A DNA stretch of 19,671 nt from CBFHSF01 sp965661055 (lineage in GTDB: Bacteria > Bacteroidota > Bacteroidia > Flavobacteriales > Schleiferiaceae). How positions within the stretch are numbered: position 1 is the stretch's first letter; each line of letters starts with the position of its first letter. The stretch is taken from assembly GCA_965661055.1 (NCBI GenBank), contig CBFICS010000023.1:1-19671 (forward strand). The letters are read 5' to 3'. Positions 15,695 through 19,671 of this stretch are shown piece after piece. The translations under genes were made by a program, and so were the position numbers. The notes beneath the pieces were generated by a model. It was not told the DNA's origin. It did no database searches and was given only the letters and a program-made list of their open reading frames with translations.

Positions 15695-16555
15695 ATGATA
15701 TTATCCATGACCGGCTTCGGAAAAGCCGTAAAACAACTTTCAGGTAAAAAGATAACCGTTGAAATAAAGTCACTGAATTCAAAATCTTTAGACTTAAACG
15801 TGAGGGTTCCTTCTGTTTACCGAGAAAAAGAGCTTGACATTAGAAATCAAATTGCTGAAAGAGCAATCAGAGGTAAAGTGGATTTCAATCTGTATGCAGA
15901 AAACACAGGGGTAGAAAGCAATGCCACCATTAACAAAGAGCTTGTAGCTCAGTATATTTCTGATTTAGAAGAAATCAAGAAAGCCCAAAACATAGAAGGA
16001 GATTCACTGTCAATTGCCATGAGGATGCCAGATGCCTTAACTACTGAAAGAGGTGAGCTGGACGAAACGGAATGGAAGGAAGTTCAATCTACAATATCTG
16101 ATGCACTAGATCAGTTGATAGAATTTAGAGCCACCGAAGGAAAAAGCCTTGAAAAGGACCTTATGGGCAGGTTAAATGTGATCAAATCAAACCTTGAAGC
16201 GGTGATTCCATTTGAAGGTGAGAGGATTGAAAAAGTAAAAGAAAGGCTTTTAAAAGGGCTAGAAACCTTGTCTGAAAAACACGATGAAAATCGTTTTGAG
16301 CAAGAGTTGATATTTTACATCGAAAAACTAGACATCAACGAAGAGAAAGTTAGATTAGCTCAACACCTAACTTATTTCGAAAAGACGATGAAAACTGAAG
16401 CTCCTGGAAAAAAGCTAGGTTTTATTTCCCAAGAAATTGGTCGTGAAATAAACACTATGGGGTCTAAGGCGAACCACGCTGAAATTCAAAAATTGGTGGT
16501 AGGAATGAAAGATGAGCTAGAAAAAATCAAGGAACAGGTATTAAACACTTTGTAA
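15695..16555 (+). CDS. yicC: YicC family endoribonuclease
   Basis: YicC/YloC family protein; E. coli YicC is an endoribonuclease linked to small-RNA turnover. The 286-residue length is standard. The N-terminal domain opens with the family signature MTGFG (5-9) and then VEIKSLNSKSLDLNVRVP. The C-terminal DUF1732 part contains the conserved block EKLDINEEKVRLAQHLTYF and the closing GKKLGFISQEIGREINTMGSKA. Its stop TAA shares a base with the gmk ATG (TAATG), so translation is probably coupled; yicC next to gmk is a widely conserved pairing. The ATG at 15695 is chosen because it places MTGFG at the usual distance from the start. Confidence 0.95.
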   Translation: MILSMTGFGKAVKQLSGKKITVEIKSLNSKSLDLNVRVPSVYREKELDIRNQIAERAIRGKVDFNLYAENTGVESNATINKELVAQYISDLEEIKKAQNIEGDSLSIAMRMPDALTTERGELDETEWKEVQSTISDALDQLIEFRATEGKSLEKDLMGRLNVIKSNLEAVIPFEGERIEKVKERLLKGLETLSEKHDENRFEQELIFYIEKLDINEEKVRLAQHLTYFEKTMKTEAPGKKLGFISQEIGREINTMGSKANHAEIQKLVVGMKDELEKIKEQVLNTL

Positions 16556-17118
16556 TGGGTAAACTGGTCATTTTTTCGGCTCCTTCAGGATCTGGCAAGA
16601 CTACCATTGTCAGAGAGTTATTAAAGAAATTCAACGAATTAGAATTTTCAATTTCTGCAACAAGCCGAAACCCCAGAGGTGCTGAGAAGCATGGTGTAGA
16701 TTATTATTTTTTCTCTCCTGAGGAGTTTGAAGAAAAGGTGAAAAGAGATGAATTTATTGAATGGGAAGAGGTTTACAGCGGAACGTACTACGGCACCTTA
16801 AAGTCAGAAGTCGAAAGACTTTGGGACAGTGGTAAAACCGTCTTATTTGACATTGACGTCGTGGGCGGAGTAAACTTAAAAACCCTTTTTCCGGATACAT
16901 CAATCAGTTTTTTCATCCAAGCACCAAGTCTTGAAACATTAGAAAGCCGCTTGCGCGGGAGGGGAACTGATTCCGAAGAAAAAATCACTGAAAGGCTTGA
17001 AAAAGCTGAATACGAGCTAACCTTTGCACCAAAATTTGACCATGTAATTATCAATGATAATTTACCAAGGGCCGTAAGTGAAGTTGAGAATGTGCTTGAG
17101 AAGTTTTTACAAGGGTAA
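16555..17118 (+). CDS. gmk: Guanylate kinase
   Basis: Converts GMP to GDP using ATP, in purine nucleotide synthesis and salvage. The P-loop is APSGSGKT (9-16). The GMP-binding region holds SATSRNPRGAEKHGVDYYFFS, then EWEEVYSGTYYGT. DIDVVGG contains the conserved aspartate-x-aspartate of the family, and the lid carries RLRGRGTDSEEKITERL. The 187-residue length is close to the norm. It overlaps yicC by one base and is followed by nadD after two bases. Confidence 0.97.
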   Translation: MGKLVIFSAPSGSGKTTIVRELLKKFNELEFSISATSRNPRGAEKHGVDYYFFSPEEFEEKVKRDEFIEWEEVYSGTYYGTLKSEVERLWDSGKTVLFDIDVVGGVNLKTLFPDTSISFFIQAPSLETLESRLRGRGTDSEEKITERLEKAEYELTFAPKFDHVIINDNLPRAVSEVENVLEKFLQG

Positions 17119-17120
17119 TC

Positions 17121-17702
17121 ATGAAAATAAAGACAGGTTTATTCTTTGGAAGTTTTAATCCGATTCACATTGGTCATGTAATCATTGCTCAACATATGAT
17201 TGCATATTCCGACCTCAAAGAAGTATGGTTTGTGGTAACCCCTCATAATCCACACAAAAAGAAAGACACCCTTTTAGATGACAGACAAAGGTTGCACATG
17301 GTCGCTCTTGCGCTTCCAGACCCTTATCACATGAGGGCTTGTGACGATGAGTTCTCGCTTCCACAACCTTCTTATACTGTAACCACGTTAGCTCATCTAT
17401 CTGAAAAGTATCCCGAAAGAGATTTTTCACTTATTATGGGGCAAGATAATCTGGCGACTTTTCACAAATGGAAAAATCACGAAGTTATCTTAGAAAATCA
17501 CGAACTGTACATTTACCCCAGGCACGATGCCAAAGAGTCAAGGTTTGAAAACCATCCAAAGGTACACCGTGTGAATGCTCCTAAAATAGAATTAAGCGCC
17601 ACAGATATCAGAAAGGCCATCCATGATAAAAAGGATATTAGCGCAATGTTGCCACCAAAAGTTTGGGATTATATCTCCTCCAATTCCTTTTACCATGATT
17701 AA
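17121..17702 (+). CDS. nadD: Nicotinate-nucleotide adenylyltransferase
   Basis: Joins nicotinate mononucleotide and ATP to deamido-NAD in NAD synthesis. The nucleotidyltransferase motif is GSFNPIHIGH (10-19, HxGH at 16-19) and the second conserved motif is SATDIR (159-164). SYTVTTL (84-90) and MGQDN (106-110) are the nicotinate-site segments typical of bacterial NadD. At 193 residues it is the expected size. It is last in a compact yicC-gmk-nadD unit. The 95 bases after its stop hold no clear terminator. Confidence 0.96.
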   Translation: MKIKTGLFFGSFNPIHIGHVIIAQHMIAYSDLKEVWFVVTPHNPHKKKDTLLDDRQRLHMVALALPDPYHMRACDDEFSLPQPSYTVTTLAHLSEKYPERDFSLIMGQDNLATFHKWKNHEVILENHELYIYPRHDAKESRFENHPKVHRVNAPKIELSATDIRKAIHDKKDISAMLPPKVWDYISSNSFYHD

Positions 17703-17797
17703 GGTATAGATATTGTCATTATAAATCAAGATATTAGCAAAACCGAAAAATCGGGGAATTACTATAACCACAACTAATTGACAAAGCTCTTAAGTAT

Positions 17798-19645
17798 ATG
17801 AAAAGAATTTTACAAATTTCCTTTCTACTATTCTCAATAACCTCATTTTCTCAACGAATAACCTTTGAAGAGATACAGTCTAAGCCTGATATTTACCTAT
17901 ATGGGGTGGGCGAAGGAATCAATCAAAACAAAGCAGATGCCGATGCTTTTGATGATTTGATTTCTCAAATTCAAGTCAATGTTTCTTCTGAGTTTTCTAC
18001 TCAACTTGAGGAAAATATCAACGGGGAAAACATGTCTATTGAAGAAAAGACAAGCTCTATTGTTAGAACCTATAGTTCTGCCACCCTATCACAAGCGGAA
18101 AGAATAATTATTTCTGAAGACCCTATTAAGGTTTGTAGATATATCAAGAGATCCTCTATCAGAGAAATTTTTGAAGCCAGAAAAAACAAAGTATTAGACT
18201 TTATAGAAATTGCTGAAAAAGCAGAAAAAGAATACCGAATAGCAGATGCTTTAAAGTACAACTATTGGGCCTTAGTGATGTTAAAAAGTCTTCCTAGTTC
18301 ACGAGACATTAAGGTAATGGACGAAGACGGTGATGAAGATTTATTAGGCGTAGAGTTGCCCAGACGAATTAATCGCATTTTGGACAACATTTCTATGGCC
18401 ACCACAGAAAAGGAATCTTCAGACGACAAGAATTTAGCCTTAACGATTGAAGCTAGGTACAAGGGTGTACCTGTATCAAATTTAGACTTTACTTATTGGG
18501 ATGGAATTGGCCGAAGTGATTTACAGAGCTTGAAGGACGGAATCGGAAAGATCTACATGTACAACCAAACCGGTTCACATGACGACATTATTGTAGACTT
18601 AGAATACGTACAGGCAGACCAATGGAGCATTGACAAGGACCTCACTGCGGTTATGAACGAATCAAAAAGGATTAAATTCAAAAACGCAAATATTGTGTTC
18701 TCACCGGATGTAAAGAAAGTTAAAACTCCAGAGTTAAAACTGAACTCTTTCAGAGGAGGTGAATTTATGAGTAAATCAGAAGTGATACCTGCTGAAAAGG
18801 TTGAGTCGGTGGCTGCAGGAAGGGTCGAAATTTCTGACTATAAAGACAAGATGGCCGATATATTAAAAGCCATTTCTTCAAAAAATTACAAATCAGCAGC
18901 TGAGCACTTTACCCCTGAAGGGTTAAAGATGTACAATGAGTTGTTAGCCTATGGTAAGGCAGAAATCATATCTCTACCCAAAGAACCCATTGCTATTAAA
19001 ATCAACAACGAGACCGTTTTAAGAAGTGTACCAATGAAATTCAGCTTCCCAAGAAATAATAGAAGTTTTACAGAAGATGTGAATTTTATTTTTGATGAGA
19101 ATCAAAAGGTTTGTGCGATTTCTTTTTCCTTGTCAAAAATTGCCATTGATGACATTATGAAAAAGTCTAAATGGCCAGAAGCAGACAAGTACCAATTGAT
19201 AAACTTCATGGAGAACTACAAAACGGCATATTGTTTAAAGAGGCTAGACTATTTAAAGTCAATTTTTGACGAGGATGCTTTAATCATCGTTGGACACGTT
19301 GTTAAGCAATCAAAAGACGCCGCAACTGGATTATATCAAAACGAGAAGGTAGAATTTAATAAGTACACCAAAAAAGAGTACATGGATAAGCTAAAAGTGC
19401 TTTTCCAAACCAAAGAGTATGTAAATATTCAATTTGAAAACAACGAAGTATTAGCAGGAAAATACCCCCACACCTACGGTATTCAAATTAAGCAGAATTA
19501 CTATTCTTCAAACTATGGTGACCAAGGGTATTTGTTTTTACTCATAGATTTTCAAGACCCCAAAAAGCCCATGATTTATGTAAGGACATGGCAGCCTGAC
19601 AAAGATTCAAATGGACAAGTATTCGGAATACAAGACTTTAATTAG
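17798..19645 (+). CDS. Exported multidomain protein: LPP20-like N-terminus, two NTF2-like modules
   Basis: A 615-residue exported protein with signal peptide 1-18 (cleavage after SFS, no lipobox cysteine). Residues about 30-125 resemble LPP20/FlgO-type domains (YLYGVGEGINQNKADADAFDDLISQI, with an early glycine-rich strand and an alanine-rich helix). A helical stretch follows (128-200) with KAEKEYRIADALKYNYWALV, which looks like one or two TPR-like repeats. About 213-305 is a beta module. About 345-450 and 465-600 look like two NTF2/SnoaL-like folds, the second ending in GYLFLLIDFQDP and YVRTWQPD, an ending I associate with exported Bacteroidota proteins. The catalytic role is unknown. It is a single gene behind nadD, with a hairpin directly after its stop. 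Confidence 0.75.
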   Translation: MKRILQISFLLFSITSFSQRITFEEIQSKPDIYLYGVGEGINQNKADADAFDDLISQIQVNVSSEFSTQLEENINGENMSIEEKTSSIVRTYSSATLSQAERIIISEDPIKVCRYIKRSSIREIFEARKNKVLDFIEIAEKAEKEYRIADALKYNYWALVMLKSLPSSRDIKVMDEDGDEDLLGVELPRRINRILDNISMATTEKESSDDKNLALTIEARYKGVPVSNLDFTYWDGIGRSDLQSLKDGIGKIYMYNQTGSHDDIIVDLEYVQADQWSIDKDLTAVMNESKRIKFKNANIVFSPDVKKVKTPELKLNSFRGGEFMSKSEVIPAEKVESVAAGRVEISDYKDKMADILKAISSKNYKSAAEHFTPEGLKMYNELLAYGKAEIISLPKEPIAIKINNETVLRSVPMKFSFPRNNRSFTEDVNFIFDENQKVCAISFSLSKIAIDDIMKKSKWPEADKYQLINFMENYKTAYCLKRLDYLKSIFDEDALIIVGHVVKQSKDAATGLYQNEKVEFNKYTKKEYMDKLKVLFQTKEYVNIQFENNEVLAGKYPHTYGIQIKQNYYSSNYGDQGYLFLLIDFQDPKKPMIYVRTWQPDKDSNGQVFGIQDFN

Positions 19646-19671
19646 AAAAAAAGGCTTCTCTGTTGAGAAGC
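19646..19671 (+). terminator. Terminator hairpin cut by the window edge
   Basis: Immediately after the stop codon, a run of A is followed by GCTTCTC (19654-19660), loop TGTT, and GAGAAGC (19665-19671). The stem ends exactly at the window end, so the expected T-run is not visible. Confidence 0.7.

Noticed and set aside
17742..17753. Small hairpin CCGA-AAAA-TCGG after nadD
   Set aside because: Only a 4-bp stem with no following T-run, so it is not a credible terminator.

Overview
The window looks like ordinary chromosomal DNA from a Bacteroidota bacterium, most likely a Flavobacteriales relative. Four things point there: a C-terminal type IX secretion (T9SS) sorting domain, promoters of the TTG/TAnnTTTG type instead of -35/-10 boxes, a general lack of Shine-Dalgarno sequences, and Bacteroidota-type family members (long-tailed IF2, LPP20-like exported protein, zinc-less class III sirtuin). 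I see no tRNA, rRNA, CRISPR array, insertion sequence or phage gene.

Layout. (1) 1-361: the 3' end of a response-regulator receiver domain, probably the tail of a hybrid histidine kinase, closed by a bidirectional terminator. (2) 407-3472: a small island between two bidirectional terminators. It holds a secreted PNGase F-like glycoamidase with a T9SS tail (minus), a decayed gene start, and an outer-membrane barrel-type protein (plus). (3) 3491-8301, minus: the conserved rimP-nusA-infB block. It has a textbook Bacteroidota promoter and a terminator-like hairpin between that promoter and rimP, plus a probable internal promoter before infB. (4) 8410-11200, minus: trpS, a radical SAM/SPASM protein and a sirtuin. 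(5) 11264-14331, minus: a cystathionine gamma-synthase/lyase, a KtrA-like RCK protein and an SDR oxidoreductase, tightly packed, then a small lipoprotein with its own promoter-like element. (6) 14416-17702, plus: an ArsC/Spx-family protein overlapping a DMT exporter, then yicC-gmk-nadD. (7) 17798-19645, plus: a multidomain exported LPP20/NTF2-like protein, with a hairpin at the window edge.

The best leads are regulatory. The rimP leader could be an attenuator in the operon that encodes the termination factor NusA, the infB promoter is probably internal, and the metB/arsC intergenic region has face-to-face -7 elements. Among proteins, the PNGase F homologue keeps two of three catalytic acids and all six cysteines but seems to have lost the third acid. 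I did not find a clearly new multi-gene system; most of the window is housekeeping.
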